Made by a program: the position numbers and the translations under genes
Shown here: piece after piece, positions 32,638 to 42,055 of the stretch
Layout: every line of letters starts with the position of its first letter
Position numbering within the stretch: position 1 is the first letter of the stretch
From: Candidatus Bathyarchaeota archaeon
Lineage (GTDB): Archaea; Thermoproteota; CALKCG01; B24; JAGTQN01
Assembly (NCBI GenBank): GCA_018396395.1
Contig: JAGTQN010000003.1
Coordinates: 1 to 43,202, forward strand
Reading direction: 5' to 3'
DNA length: 43,202 bases
The notes under the pieces: model-generated
Told to the model about the DNA's origin: nothing
The model's database searches: none
Seen by the model: only the letters and a program-made list of their open reading frames with translations

Positions 32638-32958
32638 ATGGATATGGATCTAGATCCTCAAAAGCTTACCGAGAAGGAGAAGGAGGTCTACGAAAGGCTT
32701 AAGGAAGTTAGAGATCCAGAGTTCGGTTTCAGTATAACGGAAGCTGGAATGATAGATGAGGTTAAGGTCGAAGGGAAGGTTGCTAGGATCGCCTATCACC
32801 TGACGGCCCCCTTCTGTCCACCAATCTTCGCACTGCACATAGGACGACAGATCAAAAGAATGGCTAAGGAAGTCCAAGGTATAGAAGAAGTTCATGTGAC
32901 CGTAAGGAATCACTTCCAATCAGAGGAGATCAACGAGGCCCTCAGTAAAATGCCCTAA
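32638..32958 (+). CDS. MIP18/PaaD-like (DUF59) Fe-S assembly protein
   Basis: 106 residues. EVYERLKEVRDPEFGFSITE, AGMIDEVKVEGKVARIAYHL, TAPFCPPIFALHIGRQIKRM (with the hyper-reactive cysteine in TAPFCP), GIEEVHVTVRNHFQ. DUF59 proteins such as SufT and Cia2 help insert Fe-S clusters. Normal length; AGGTG directly precedes the ATG. The deviation of the usual LTTPxCP to LTAPFCP is minor. Confidence 0.85.
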   Translation: MDMDLDPQKLTEKEKEVYERLKEVRDPEFGFSITEAGMIDEVKVEGKVARIAYHLTAPFCPPIFALHIGRQIKRMAKEVQGIEEVHVTVRNHFQSEEINEALSKMP

Positions 32959-33205
32959 GGAATCATGGTTCTAGAAGTTCCTGGCAACTTCAGCCTTAAA
33001 GACGCAAGGATCAGGGCGAGGATAAAAGCTAGCGTCTAAGAGGAAGGCTATAGGCGAAGCTTACGAGCCTAGCATGCCAAACAGAAAGGTAATGGTTGCA
33101 ATAATGGATGAAAAAGCCGCGATACATACCATACAGTTCAGGGAGACTAAATTTAACTGGAAAATGGGGAAACTTTATATATTCTTTTGAATCTCGAATT
33201 TTTGT
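32959..33205 (+). other. Spacer with two short ORFs, promoter of the Lon-like gene
   Basis: Two small frames occur: 32965-33039 (VLEVPGNFSLKDARIRARIK) and 33075-33191 (PNRKVMVAIMDEKAAIHTIQ). Neither is recognised; they may be scraps of one gene. Confidence 0.35.
33170..33182 (+). promoter_or_regulatory. TATA box of the Lon-like protease gene
   Basis: AACTTTATATATT is centred about 30 bp before ATG 33206, so transcription should start at or within a few bases of the ATG, giving a leaderless mRNA. No Shine-Dalgarno is seen in between. Confidence 0.6.
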
Positions 33206-34045
33206 ATGAATGATTTTAAAAAGTTTGCAATAGTAATACTTAGTGTCCTTCTCTTTCTTAGCTTCTTGCTTAATACTTATCTTTACACCAAAGTTGTAGA
33301 GTACGATGGATATTTGAAAAATCTACAGACAAAAGTTAACACTTTAAGCTCGGAGAATGCCATGTTGAAGGAAAGTCTAGAAGTTCTTAAGAGAAGCCTT
33401 CCCTATCACCCGACAAATGTTTCACTTTCAGGAGAATGGATATACATTGCAGGCGTTATAATGACGAATGGAGGCTACAGAGGAGAAATCCTTAGAGTTT
33501 ATGCCCGCTTCGTTGAAGGTTCAGGGAAAGTATTCATAGGAACGACGCCAAAGATAGGCATAGATCTTCAGATCGCTGCCGAAACGGCCTTTCAAGTGGC
33601 TCAAAGGTTTACTGGCGTCAATGCCAGCTTACTAGACTGTATACTGACCGTGTCGGCTAATAGAACCATCGATGTGGTCGATGGACCCTCAGCGGGAGCA
33701 GCGATAACTGCCCTCCTTTCCTCAATACTCCGAGGGAAAGGTATTCGGAGGGATGCTGTCATCACAGGAGCCATTCAAGGCGATGGAAGCATCGTTAGTG
33801 TGGGGGGAATCATCGAAAAAGCCACGGCGGCTGCAAAGATAGGGGCTAAGATCTTCCTCGTCCCCAAGGGACAGTCGAAGGTTGTTGTTTGGAAGGAAAA
33901 GGTTACACAGATGGGCTCTTTCAGAATCATAGAGTACGTTCCTGAGGTTGTGGAGGTGCAGGATTACTTGAGGAATAAGGGTTTCGAGATAAAGGTCATC
34001 GAAGTTACTAATATCCTGGAGGCACTTCATTATCTTGAGGTTTGA
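33206..34045 (+). CDS. Membrane-anchored S16 (Lon-like) protease without ATPase domain
   Basis: 279 residues. One N-terminal hydrophobic anchor (about 8-28, AIVILSVLLFLSFLLNTYLY), a short coiled coil (NLQTKVNTLSSENAMLKESL), and an S16 peptidase domain: VVDGPSAGAAITALLSSIL with the catalytic Ser, then ITGAIQGDGSIVSVGGIIEK and ATAAAKIGAKIFLVPKGQSK with the catalytic Lys. COG1750-type proteins have no AAA module, so they probably act on exported or unfolded substrates at the outer face. AT-rich codons differ slightly from neighbours. Followed by an AAAGT repeat run (34049-34072). Confidence 0.88.
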   Translation: MNDFKKFAIVILSVLLFLSFLLNTYLYTKVVEYDGYLKNLQTKVNTLSSENAMLKESLEVLKRSLPYHPTNVSLSGEWIYIAGVIMTNGGYRGEILRVYARFVEGSGKVFIGTTPKIGIDLQIAAETAFQVAQRFTGVNASLLDCILTVSANRTIDVVDGPSAGAAITALLSSILRGKGIRRDAVITGAIQGDGSIVSVGGIIEKATAAAKIGAKIFLVPKGQSKVVVWKEKVTQMGSFRIIEYVPEVVEVQDYLRNKGFEIKVIEVTNILEALHYLEV

Positions 34046-34307
34046 AGGTAAAGTAAAGTAAAGTGAAGAAAAAGATACGAATCGATGCATTCCGTCTTAA
34101 TCTGCAAAAGCCTTTGGTCTTGCATTGGCTATACTCTACGGATGGCATCGAAGGTATGGTATCGATATGTATGGTATGGATTGGCTTCTTCGTTCGGATT
34201 GATCAATTGCCTGAAGGAGCTGTTCGGATTACTCTTTCACACGAAGAATGCTACGAGCAAAAGGCTTTAGGAAAGTAAGGCATTTCAAGATATGCGGTGG
34301 AGCAAGG

Positions 34308-36074
34308 ATGCTCTTCAAGGTCCTCGCCGATGTCTTCGAAAAGATTGAGGCAACTACCAAGCGCCTCGAGATGACAGACTATCTAGTGGAGCTCATAAAG
34401 GCTACGCCCAAGGAATCTATTGGAAAAGTTGCCTATCTCACGACAGGTACCCTTTATCCTCCCTTCATGGGAATAGAACTCGGGGTTGCTGATAAATTAT
34501 GCCAGAAAGCCATATCCATCGCCACAGGCTTTCGGGAGGAAATCGTCGAGGAAGACTATAAAAAGAGCGGGGACCTTGGGAAAACGGCCGAGGACTTACT
34601 GGCTAAGAAGGCGATAAGAACCCTTTTTCATAGACCCCTCACCCTCGATAGGGTCTATGGAACCCTTGAGAAGATTAGCCAGGCCTATGGTTCTGGGGCT
34701 CAGGAAGCCAAGATTTCCCATCTGGCAGGGCTCCTATCGGATGCAGATCCAAAGGAAGCCCGTTACATCGTTCGGATGGCCCTCTCGAAGCTCAGGCTGG
34801 GGGTTGCTGATATGACATTCCTCGATGCCCTCGCCATAGCCTTCGGAGGAGGAAAGGAGTATAGGGAGGCGATAGAGAGGGCATACAACCTCACATCGGA
34901 TATAGGCTATGTGGCAGAAACCATCGCCAAGGGAGGAATCGATGCCATTAGGCAGGTGAAGGTAACCTTCGGTCGCCCCATAAAGCCCCAGCTAGCGGAG
35001 CGCCTCTCCAGCCTCGAGGAAATCCTAGAAAAGCTTGGAGGGAAGTGCAGCGCCGAGTACAAGTACGATGGGCTAAGGATCCAGGCCCATATTCAGGGAA
35101 GCTCCGTCATCCTTTTCTCAAGGCGACAGGAAAACATTACTTCCCAGTTTCCAGATCTCGTGGATGCCTTACAAAACGCCATAAGGGCTAAGGAGGCCAT
35201 AGTGGATGGGGAGTGCGTCCCTGTGGATCCGAATACAGGAGACCTCCTTCCTTTCCAAGTCGTTTCTCAGAGAAGGGGGCGCAAGTACGATATCGAGAAG
35301 ATGATCGGGGAGATTCCTGTCGTCCTCTTCCTCTTCGATGCCCTTTACGTAAATGGCGAGGACCTTACCCTGAAGCCCTATCTAGAGCGGAGGAAAGCCC
35401 TAGAAGCCATCCTTCAGGAAACTGAATGCATAAGGATTGCGGAGAAGATCGTAAGCGACGATTCCAAGGAGATCGAAGCCTTCTTCCATAAGGCTGTCCA
35501 AGAAGGAACGGAGGGTCTCGTCTGTAAAGCCATTGGACCGAACAGCCTCTATGAGGCTGGGAAGAGGGGATGGCTATGGATAAAATGGAAACGCTCCTAC
35601 AGATCCGAGATGGTCGATACGGTCGATCTGGTTGCTGTGGGGGCCTTCGCAGGTCGAGGAAGAAGGGCTGGGAGCTATGGAGCCCTCCTCATGGCCGCCT
35701 ATAATCCAAAGGATGATGTCTTCGATACGGTTTGCAAGCTTGGGAGTGGCTTTACGGATGAGGACTTAGCTAGGCTTCCTGAGCTTTTCAAGCCCTTCAT
35801 CATTGACCATAAACCCCCAAGGGTGAATGCCCTCATAAAACCAGACTTTTGGCTCCAGCCAGTCAAGGTCCTCGAAGTCATAGGAGATGAGATTACGTTA
35901 AGTCCATTGCATACCTGCGGTTTCAACGCCATTCGTCAGGGTAGCGGCCTGGCGATTCGGTTTCCCAGGCTCGTGAAATTCAGGGAGGAGAGGGTTCCTG
36001 AGGATGCCACCACCGTTGAGGAAATAGTTGACATGTATAGAAGACAATTGAAGCGCGTGGAATCTGAAACTTAG
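34308..36074 (+). CDS. lig: ATP-dependent DNA ligase
   Basis: 588 residues from ATG 34308; the frame extends 20 codons upstream to 34248, but the family begins MLFKVLADVFEKIEATTKRL. N-terminal DNA-binding domain (SKLRLGVADMTFLDALAIAF), then adenylation motif I AEYKYDGLRIQAH with Lys252, motif III IVDGECVPVD, motif IIIa LPFQVVSQRRGRKYD, LFLFDALYVNGEDL, motif IV EGLVCKAI, and motif V RGWLWIKWKRSYRSEM. The OB-fold ends near CKLGSGFTDEDLARLPELF. It seals Okazaki fragments and repair nicks. Complete and typical in size. Confidence 0.95.
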   Translation: MLFKVLADVFEKIEATTKRLEMTDYLVELIKATPKESIGKVAYLTTGTLYPPFMGIELGVADKLCQKAISIATGFREEIVEEDYKKSGDLGKTAEDLLAKKAIRTLFHRPLTLDRVYGTLEKISQAYGSGAQEAKISHLAGLLSDADPKEARYIVRMALSKLRLGVADMTFLDALAIAFGGGKEYREAIERAYNLTSDIGYVAETIAKGGIDAIRQVKVTFGRPIKPQLAERLSSLEEILEKLGGKCSAEYKYDGLRIQAHIQGSSVILFSRRQENITSQFPDLVDALQNAIRAKEAIVDGECVPVDPNTGDLLPFQVVSQRRGRKYDIEKMIGEIPVVLFLFDALYVNGEDLTLKPYLERRKALEAILQETECIRIAEKIVSDDSKEIEAFFHKAVQEGTEGLVCKAIGPNSLYEAGKRGWLWIKWKRSYRSEMVDTVDLVAVGAFAGRGRRAGSYGALLMAAYNPKDDVFDTVCKLGSGFTDEDLARLPELFKPFIIDHKPPRVNALIKPDFWLQPVKVLEVIGDEITLSPLHTCGFNAIRQGSGLAIRFPRLVKFREERVPEDATTVEEIVDMYRRQLKRVESET

Positions 36075-36650
36075 GGAAGTTTTAAGAAGAATTAGGAATG
36101 TTTTCGCTACACAATTTTAGACCTAAGCCATACCTTCAGGAAGGATTTTTATACCCTTTTCATCTTTCAAGCCTAACTACGGATTTTGAGAAAAGACTTA
36201 AGGAAGGCTTTGGTATGGAGCCTTTTGCGTATATCATAGGTTATGGAAGGCTAATACTTCTATCAACCTTCATAGATTGTTGATCGATTCATCCATAACG
36301 CTTCTCCCCAACCTTGATCGGCTCATCCATAGCTGGACTCGAGGCCTAGCCTTCTTCTGAAGAGGAATCGCCTCGATGATCGGGCAGAGGCTAAGGTTCA
36401 GAAAGGGGGACCTGAAGAACTCTCTTTTTTTGGGAGTAGTCAGACCTCTCGGCCATATTGAAGGCATCACTCACGGCATCCTTTACGCCTTAGAGATACT
36501 ACAAAGGGACTTGGCCAAGGAGACGCCACAACTTCCATGCACCTTTGGACTAAACTAAGAGGAAAATTAGAAACCCTGATTCCCTATGGCCTGATTCAGT
36601 CCAATTATGGAGGAAGGAAAAGAAAAGGAAACGAAATGATTAAACAGAGC
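36075..36650. other. Gap between ligase and pyrF
   Basis: About 575 bp. A 60-codon plus-strand frame (36376-36558; SLFLGVVRPLGHIEGITHGI) is the only notable one, and I do not recognise it. It could be a gene fragment. Otherwise nothing seen. Confidence 0.4.
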
Positions 36651-37499
36651 TTAAGTTTCCTTAAGCATTAAGGCATTAAGGTTCCTTGCATAATGCTTTG
36701 CAACATCCTTAGGGCTTGGGGCGTATATGATGCTCCGTCCCACATTTACAATGAGAAGCCCTCCCCTTCCAGCCCTTACAATCTTCTCCGGATCGCCTGC
36801 TTGGGCTCCAATACCTGGGAAGAGAATTGCCCTATCGGTCCCCAGGATTCTCCTCACAGCCTTTATATCCTCTTCAGAAACCCAGCCTGTGGCTCCGACT
36901 ATGCAACCATCAGCCCCTAAGGCCTTCACTTCTTCAGCGATCGCTAGGAAAAGGGGCTTGCCTTGGCTAACGTAAGATTCCTTCATGTACCGTCGGGCCT
37001 CGGGATTCGAAGTAAGGGTCAAGACAAGGATGCCAAGCTCCGGAGATTCTTGCCGACTCACTCGAAGAACTGCCTCAAGATTTCCAAGGAATGGATTGAA
37101 AGTAATGGAGTCGTACCCCCAGCGCCTGAAATGGAAGATTGCCGCTTGAATAGTTTCACTTATGTCGTTCAGCTTACAGTCCAGTATGGAAACGCATCCC
37201 GAGTCCTTTATAGCCTTCGTTAGGGCTTGGTGATCCTCTGTTCTGAAGCCGGATAAATAATGAAGGTTAGCCTTGAAGGCACAGGCATAGTCCTTCGTTT
37301 CTTTAATGATGTAGGTGCAAAACTTCAGCCTCGCTTCATTCTCGTCTTTGAGGGTGGCATAGGATTGAGGGATGACATCCCTAGAGCGCTGGGATGGGAG
37401 AGCTGGGTCTAGGCCAACACATAGCACTGAATTCTTCTCGGCCTGTGCCTTCTGAAGCTCAAGGAGGAACCTATGCACAGTCATGATTTTTAGCTCCAT
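36651..37499 (-). CDS. pyrF: Orotidine 5'-phosphate decarboxylase (long, type 2-like)
   Basis: 282 residues; ATG 37484 (MTVHRFLLELQ) is an alternative start. SVLCVGLDPALPSQRS, AFKANLHYLSGF, the catalytic Lys/Asp strand ILDCKLNDISETIQAAI, YDSITFNPFLGN, CIVGATGWVSEEDIKAVRRI and LFPGIGAQAGDPEKIVRAGR match the longer OMP decarboxylase class rather than the compact ~215-residue enzyme of most archaea. It makes UMP from OMP. Single gene, no other pyr genes near. This type of PyrF in an archaeon may reflect transfer. Confidence 0.9.
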   Translation of the reverse strand: MELKIMTVHRFLLELQKAQAEKNSVLCVGLDPALPSQRSRDVIPQSYATLKDENEARLKFCTYIIKETKDYACAFKANLHYLSGFRTEDHQALTKAIKDSGCVSILDCKLNDISETIQAAIFHFRRWGYDSITFNPFLGNLEAVLRVSRQESPELGILVLTLTSNPEARRYMKESYVSQGKPLFLAIAEEVKALGADGCIVGATGWVSEEDIKAVRRILGTDRAILFPGIGAQAGDPEKIVRAGRGGLLIVNVGRSIIYAPSPKDVAKHYARNLNALMLKET

Positions 37500-37694
37500 C
37501 TTAGGATAAGCTTTACCTTACCTTCGATAGCATTATTTAATAACTTTAAGTTAAAAGATCCGAAGCCGTATGCGTTCAAATTCCTTAGCATCCATCCTAT
37601 TCTGAGCTTGGCATCCTCGATCCTTCAAAAACAACTTTAAATAAGGCTTCCTAACCCATTACATAAAAACAACCTGAAAGAGGAGAGGCGCCCA

Positions 37695-38144
37695 TTGGTT
37701 AAGAGAAGGGCCCATGCCCATGGAAAGGCCCATTCTGTTAGGCCGATTTCTAGAAAGGCGCCTCCATGGTGTCGCTTTGAACCCGAGGAGGTTGAGGCCC
37801 TCGTCATTAAACTGGGAAAGGACATGGTTCCTCCAAGCCTTATAGGAATGATTCTCCGAGATCAATATGGTATACCCCTTGTCAAGCAGATTACAGGCAA
37901 GTCTGTAACCCAGATCCTTAGGGAGAATAACCTAGCCCCCTCTATACCCAGCGACCTATCAAGCCTCGTGGCCAAGGCCGTTAAACTCGCAAGGCACCTA
38001 GACCGCCACAAGGCAGATTCAAAAAACAAGCACTCCCTTCAGCTCTTAGAAGCAAAGATACACAACCTTTCCCGCTATTATAAGAGAACTGGACAATTGC
38101 CAGAAAATTGGGAGTATAAGGCCATCGTGCTTTCTGCCAAATAG
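37695..38144 (+). CDS. rps15: Ribosomal protein uS15
   Basis: 149 residues from TTG 37695, which gives the archaeal/eukaryotic N-terminus VKRRAHAHGKAHSVRPISRK. Then WCRFEPEEVEALVIKLGKDM, PSLIGMILRDQYGIPLVKQI, DLSSLVAKAVKLARHLDRHK, LQLLEAKIHNLSRYYKRTG. Primary 16S rRNA binder. A TATA-like ACTTTAAATAAGG at about 37631-37643 and GAGGAG near 37680 precede it. First gene of the conserved archaeal set uS15-RecJ/GAN-Pcc1-eS1. Confidence 0.95.
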   Translation: MVKRRAHAHGKAHSVRPISRKAPPWCRFEPEEVEALVIKLGKDMVPPSLIGMILRDQYGIPLVKQITGKSVTQILRENNLAPSIPSDLSSLVAKAVKLARHLDRHKADSKNKHSLQLLEAKIHNLSRYYKRTGQLPENWEYKAIVLSAK

Positions 38145-38178
38145 ATCCTAAAGAACCCAGATATCTGGCGAAAGATAA

Positions 38179-39654
38179 TTGACTGGCGAGTCAAAACGCC
38201 TCAACGAATTCTTTCAAAGGATTTCTGAGGCTGCCGTATTCCTCTCCAGAAATGCTTTAGCCAAGAATCCTGTGAGGATCGTTTCCCACTTGGATGCCGA
38301 TGGCCTTGCAGCCGCTAGCATTGTGGCAAGGGCCCTCGCGAGGCTCGGAGTCGGATTCCATGTGAGGATTCTCCAACAATTAGATGAGGAAAGTATTCCC
38401 GAAGCCTTTTCTGGAAAGCCTGGTTTCATCGTCTTTACAGATCTTGGGAGCGGTAACTTGGATTTGGTTCATAGTGCCCTCCAGGAGAACGGAGGGACGT
38501 GTCTCATTCTCGACCATCACCAGCCTCTAGAATTGGCTATCCAAGAAAGGGAGAATCTCTTGGAAGTCAATCCTTGTCACTTCGGCCTCGATGGTGGTGA
38601 GGAATTGAGCGCCTCGGGTCTCGCTTATCTTGTGGCAAAGGCTATGGATGATGTGAACATAAGCCTCGCATACCTTGGTCTCATAGGAGCCCTTGGAGAC
38701 CTCCAAGATCGCTCTGAAGATAGGGGCTTCAAGGGCTTGAATCTTCGGATCCTCGATGATGCTCTACAGAAGGGACAAGTGGAGGTCAATCATGACCTCC
38801 TTCTCTTTGGAAGGGAGACAAGACCGCTCCATAAGGCCCTAGCAACCACTATGAGTCCCCTTTTTCCTGGCTTGAGTGGGGAGGAAGACCAATGCCTTGG
38901 CTTTTTTAATAGCCTTGGCATTCCTGTCAAAGATGGAGATAGATTGAGGGTTCCCGCGGACCTAGATCAAGAAGAGAAGAAACGCCTCTACAGTGGCCTC
39001 GTCGAATATTTGGTTACGAGGGGCCTTCAAGCCTCTGAAGCCAAGCGCCTCATTGGAAAGGTTTACATTATTTTGAAGGAGGGGCGATTTACACCCCTCC
39101 GGGATGCGAGGGAATTCGCCTCTCTCCTCAACGCCTGTGGAAGGGTGGGGAAGGCAGGTCTTGCTCTAGCCTTGGGCTTGGGTGATCGTAGAGAGAAGGT
39201 CCTTCAGGAGGCCGATGAAACATTAGCCCTCTACAGGCGTAAGCTAACGCAGCAATTGGAAGCCCTAGAGAAGAGTCAGGGTACGATCGTGGAGCTTCAG
39301 AACCTTTATGTTGTGAGAAGCGAGGAAATCGTCGATGAAAGGATGCTGAGCCCTATCCTTGGGCTTCTCCATTTCCTAGGGAGGTTTCCAAAGCCTAAGC
39401 CAGTTTTGGCCATGAGCTATAGTGGTGAAGGAAAGGAAAGGCTCAAGGTCTCTATAAGGGCTGCGGATGCCTTAGTAAATGCGGGTTTAAACCTAGGTAT
39501 CATCATGGAAGGGTCTGCGAGGGAGGTCGGAGGAAGGGGAGGGGGCCATGCCATAGCTGCTGGGGCTACCATCCCTTCGGAAAAGCGGGATGCATTCCTA
39601 GCCACGATAGATAGAAGGATAGGTCTACAAATTGGAGGAAAACTTCTTGGATAG
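38179..39654 (+). CDS. DHH-family nuclease of the RecJ/GAN (Cdc45-like) type
   Basis: 491 residues from TTG 38179. DHH motifs: VRIVSHLDADGLAAASIVAR, FIVFTDLGSGNLDL, CLILDHHQPLE, and LAYLGLIGALGDLQDRSEDR; C-terminal DHHA1 signature SAREVGGRGGGHAIAAGATI. Archaeal proteins of this family act as 5'-3' exonucleases, associate with GINS and resemble eukaryotic Cdc45. All metal-binding aspartates/histidines are present, so it is expected to be active. It overlaps pcc1 by 23 bp and follows uS15, so expression is coupled. Confidence 0.92.
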   Translation: MTGESKRLNEFFQRISEAAVFLSRNALAKNPVRIVSHLDADGLAAASIVARALARLGVGFHVRILQQLDEESIPEAFSGKPGFIVFTDLGSGNLDLVHSALQENGGTCLILDHHQPLELAIQERENLLEVNPCHFGLDGGEELSASGLAYLVAKAMDDVNISLAYLGLIGALGDLQDRSEDRGFKGLNLRILDDALQKGQVEVNHDLLLFGRETRPLHKALATTMSPLFPGLSGEEDQCLGFFNSLGIPVKDGDRLRVPADLDQEEKKRLYSGLVEYLVTRGLQASEAKRLIGKVYIILKEGRFTPLRDAREFASLLNACGRVGKAGLALALGLGDRREKVLQEADETLALYRRKLTQQLEALEKSQGTIVELQNLYVVRSEEIVDERMLSPILGLLHFLGRFPKPKPVLAMSYSGEGKERLKVSIRAADALVNAGLNLGIIMEGSAREVGGRGGGHAIAAGATIPSEKRDAFLATIDRRIGLQIGGKLLG

Positions 39655-39889
39655 GGCCTTCATAAGGATCGACTATGATGCCCCTGAAAAGGCTAGGGCT
39701 ATAGCTTTGGCCTTGAGCCCCGATAACGCCACATGCCCTAGAGGCCTAAGTATCAACACGAGGAATGAAGGGCCAAGCCTCGAGATAACCTTAGAGTCGA
39801 TTTTAAGACTTGAAACCTTTTTAGCCACCTTAGATGACCTAATGAGGTGCCTTCAAGTGGCGGAAAGGGTATTAGAAACTCTAGGCTAG
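39632..39889 (+). CDS. pcc1: KEOPS complex subunit Pcc1
   Basis: 85 residues from TTG 39632, overlapping the nuclease gene by 23 bp. AFIRIDYDAPEKARAIALAL, SPDNATCPRGLSINTRNEGP, ETFLATLDDLMRCLQVAERV. Pcc1 dimerises and recruits Kae1 and tRNA for t6A synthesis. The order uS15-RecJ/GAN-Pcc1-eS1 is common in archaea. Kae1 itself is 9 kb away at 29635. Confidence 0.9.
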   Translation: MEENFLDRAFIRIDYDAPEKARAIALALSPDNATCPRGLSINTRNEGPSLEITLESILRLETFLATLDDLMRCLQVAERVLETLG

Positions 39890-39979
39890 GTGAAGCTAAG
39901 CAAGGTAAAGTAAGATAAAGTAAGGCGCAGTCGGATCAGGTTAAGCCAACGGGATTGGAAAAAATGGGAGGTATGGGAT

Positions 39980-40630
39980 CTGTCTTCCAAGGGAAGAAGG
40001 GTAAGGGATAAGTGGCGAGCCAAGGCTTGGTTCTCTGTCTATTCGCCACCATATTTCGGAGAAGTAGAACTAGGAGATATTCCTGCAAACGAAGGAAAGG
40101 CTCTCCTTGGCAGGAGTGTTCAGACTTCCCTCTACGATGTGACTAAGGATCCATCCCATATGAACATTGTGATAACCTTTCAGATAACGGATGTCCAAGG
40201 TAACAAAGCCAGAACCATATTCAAGGGCCACGAATATGCTAGGGACTATCTTAGGACCCTCATAAGGCGGGGGAGCAAAAGGGTTGATGGAATCTTTAAC
40301 GTGAAGACAAAGGATGGCTATGGCCTTCGCCTCTCGGTTCTCGCATGTACTTTACGTCGAATTAACTCGGCCCAAGGTAGCGCCATAAGGAGAATCATGG
40401 GGAAAATTCTTGAGGAGAGGTCCCAGGTCCTGAATTTCGAACAGCTCGTTCAAGAGGCAGTCGTCGGAAAACTGGCTTCCGATATATACAACGAAGCGAA
40501 AAAGATTGCACCTTTGAGGCATGTAGGGATTAGCAAATCGAAGCTCCTTTTCACACCAGCCCTTGAAGCGAAGGTTGAAGAGACCCCAAAGGAGCAAGTT
40601 CCCCCGAAGGGTAATCCCCTAATTCCTTAA
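39980..40630 (+). CDS. rps3ae: Ribosomal protein eS1 (S3ae), apparent CTG start
   Basis: 216 residues if started at CTG 39980. The C-terminal two thirds (VTKDPSHMNIVITFQITDVQ, YLRTLIRRGSKRVDGIFNVK, RISAQ-like RRINSAQGSAIRRIMGKILE) are plain eS1. The family N-terminus is also there in the same uninterrupted frame: SSKGRRVRDKWRAKAWFSVY and SPPYFGEVELGDIPANEGKA. But no ATG, GTG or TTG occurs in frame before GTG 40139, which is in the middle of the domain. A strong GGGAGGT at 39966-39972 lies eight bases before CTG-TCT-TCC, where homologues read M-S-x-K. So CTG initiation is the simplest explanation; a substitution error in one base is the alternative. Confidence 0.9.
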   Translation: MSSKGRRVRDKWRAKAWFSVYSPPYFGEVELGDIPANEGKALLGRSVQTSLYDVTKDPSHMNIVITFQITDVQGNKARTIFKGHEYARDYLRTLIRRGSKRVDGIFNVKTKDGYGLRLSVLACTLRRINSAQGSAIRRIMGKILEERSQVLNFEQLVQEAVVGKLASDIYNEAKKIAPLRHVGISKSKLLFTPALEAKVEETPKEQVPPKGNPLIP

Positions 40631-40672
40631 GAAGAAATAAATCGAAGGATAAACAGCTATAAATCGAATTGC

Positions 40673-42055
40673 ATGAATCCTGGAGGCCCCATCCCTCCTC
40701 CGAAGAAATCAAGGGTTCTAGACCCTTCTACCTTCGGTTTCGAATTGGCTAAGATTGTAGAAGAGCCAGCCGTCTTATCGGACCTGGCGATAAGGGAGGG
40801 CTTTTTAAGGTTTCAGGCAGGAGAAGGGGCTTCCCGTTGTGTCGCCTGTAAGGGGGCTCGGATGCTCTGTGGAAAGACTCGATGCCCTATTATACTTAGG
40901 GTTTCCTCATTTTTCCAAGTAGTCCCAAAAATCAGCTCCGATACTTTGGCTGGTTCCACGCCACCGGGCGTATTCGTAGGCCGTATAGGCTATCCCCATG
41001 TTTATGTGGGCCCCCTTACGCCTCCAATCTTAGGCGATACGACCCTCCTAGACCTTCCAGAGCTTTGGATAGGTAGAAAAATAGAGGAGATCGTAGCCTT
41101 CAGGTCCATGCTAGTAAGGGGGAAGACAAGGGCTAAGGTTTCAGATGTGGGAATCGGAGGGAGACTCCTCGAAGCCATCACTGAACTTGCCTTGGCATCG
41201 AAGCCCGTCGATCTGGAACTGACCTTCGACAGGCCACCAAGGGGATCCATGCTCCTAGACGATGAAGTCCAGCCCTTTGGCCCCTCAGCCATCGTCAAGA
41301 AGATGAAGGTGGGAAATGCCCATTGGGATAGGAGCGTACAGAAAGTCTATGCGGACACGGACCTTAAGGCCTCGGAGGCTGTCTTGACGCTTTATAAGGA
41401 GGGCGTTCTCGTAACCAAGATCCAGAGAGCATTCAGCATAGGAGCCTTTGGGTTAAAGCCCCAAAGAAGGCTTGTCCCTACGAGGTGGAGTATCACAGCC
41501 GTCGATAGCATCATCAGCAATGCCCTCATGGCGAAGGTAAGGGAGCTTCCCATCATCAATGAATATAGGCTCTACGAGTACGATCATCTGGACAACCGCT
41601 TCGAGATACTGATGATCCCCTCTAGCTGGAGTTATGAGAGCATCGAAGCCTGGTATCCAAAGACGATTTGGAATCCTGGGGGAAAGGAAATCGTTTACTT
41701 TGGGGACTATGAGGATTATGGAGGCAGGAGCAGCTATGCCAGTATGGGAGGCTGCTACTACGCAGCAAGGCTTGCCGTAACGGAGCACCTCGTAGGAGAA
41801 GGGAGGCAGGCAAGCGTCTTAATCCTGAGGGAGATCCATCCTGGCTATATTCTCCCAGTAGGGGTTTGGAATGTGAGGGAGAGTGTTCGAAGTGCCCTTA
41901 GGAATCAACCCTTAAAGTTCAACAGCCTCGAAGAAGCCTTAGGGCGTATAGCCGAGAGACTTGAAATTAGGCTTGAAACCTGGAAAAGGGTGAGTCGTAT
42001 GCTAAGGCTATTCCTCCATCAAAGAAGGATGGGGGATTTCTTGGAAAAAATCTAG
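40673..42055 (+). CDS. Nre-family DNA repair protein
   Basis: 460 residues. N-terminal cysteine cluster CVACKGARMLCGKTRC (Cys56, 59, 66, 71), then the Nre core PPGVFVGRIGYPHVYVGPLT, GDTTLLDLPELWIGRKIEEI, AFRSMLVRGKTRAKV, LLDDEVQPFGPSAIVKKMKV, FSIGAFGLKPQRRLVPTRWS, EIHPGYILPVGVWNVRESVR. Nre proteins act in DNA-damage tolerance in Haloferax and many carry a PCNA-binding tail; here the C-terminus RRMGDFLEKI is only a poor PIP-box match. Begins 42 bp after eS1, same strand. Confidence 0.88.
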   Translation: MNPGGPIPPPKKSRVLDPSTFGFELAKIVEEPAVLSDLAIREGFLRFQAGEGASRCVACKGARMLCGKTRCPIILRVSSFFQVVPKISSDTLAGSTPPGVFVGRIGYPHVYVGPLTPPILGDTTLLDLPELWIGRKIEEIVAFRSMLVRGKTRAKVSDVGIGGRLLEAITELALASKPVDLELTFDRPPRGSMLLDDEVQPFGPSAIVKKMKVGNAHWDRSVQKVYADTDLKASEAVLTLYKEGVLVTKIQRAFSIGAFGLKPQRRLVPTRWSITAVDSIISNALMAKVRELPIINEYRLYEYDHLDNRFEILMIPSSWSYESIEAWYPKTIWNPGGKEIVYFGDYEDYGGRSSYASMGGCYYAARLAVTEHLVGEGRQASVLILREIHPGYILPVGVWNVRESVRSALRNQPLKFNSLEEALGRIAERLEIRLETWKRVSRMLRLFLHQRRMGDFLEKI

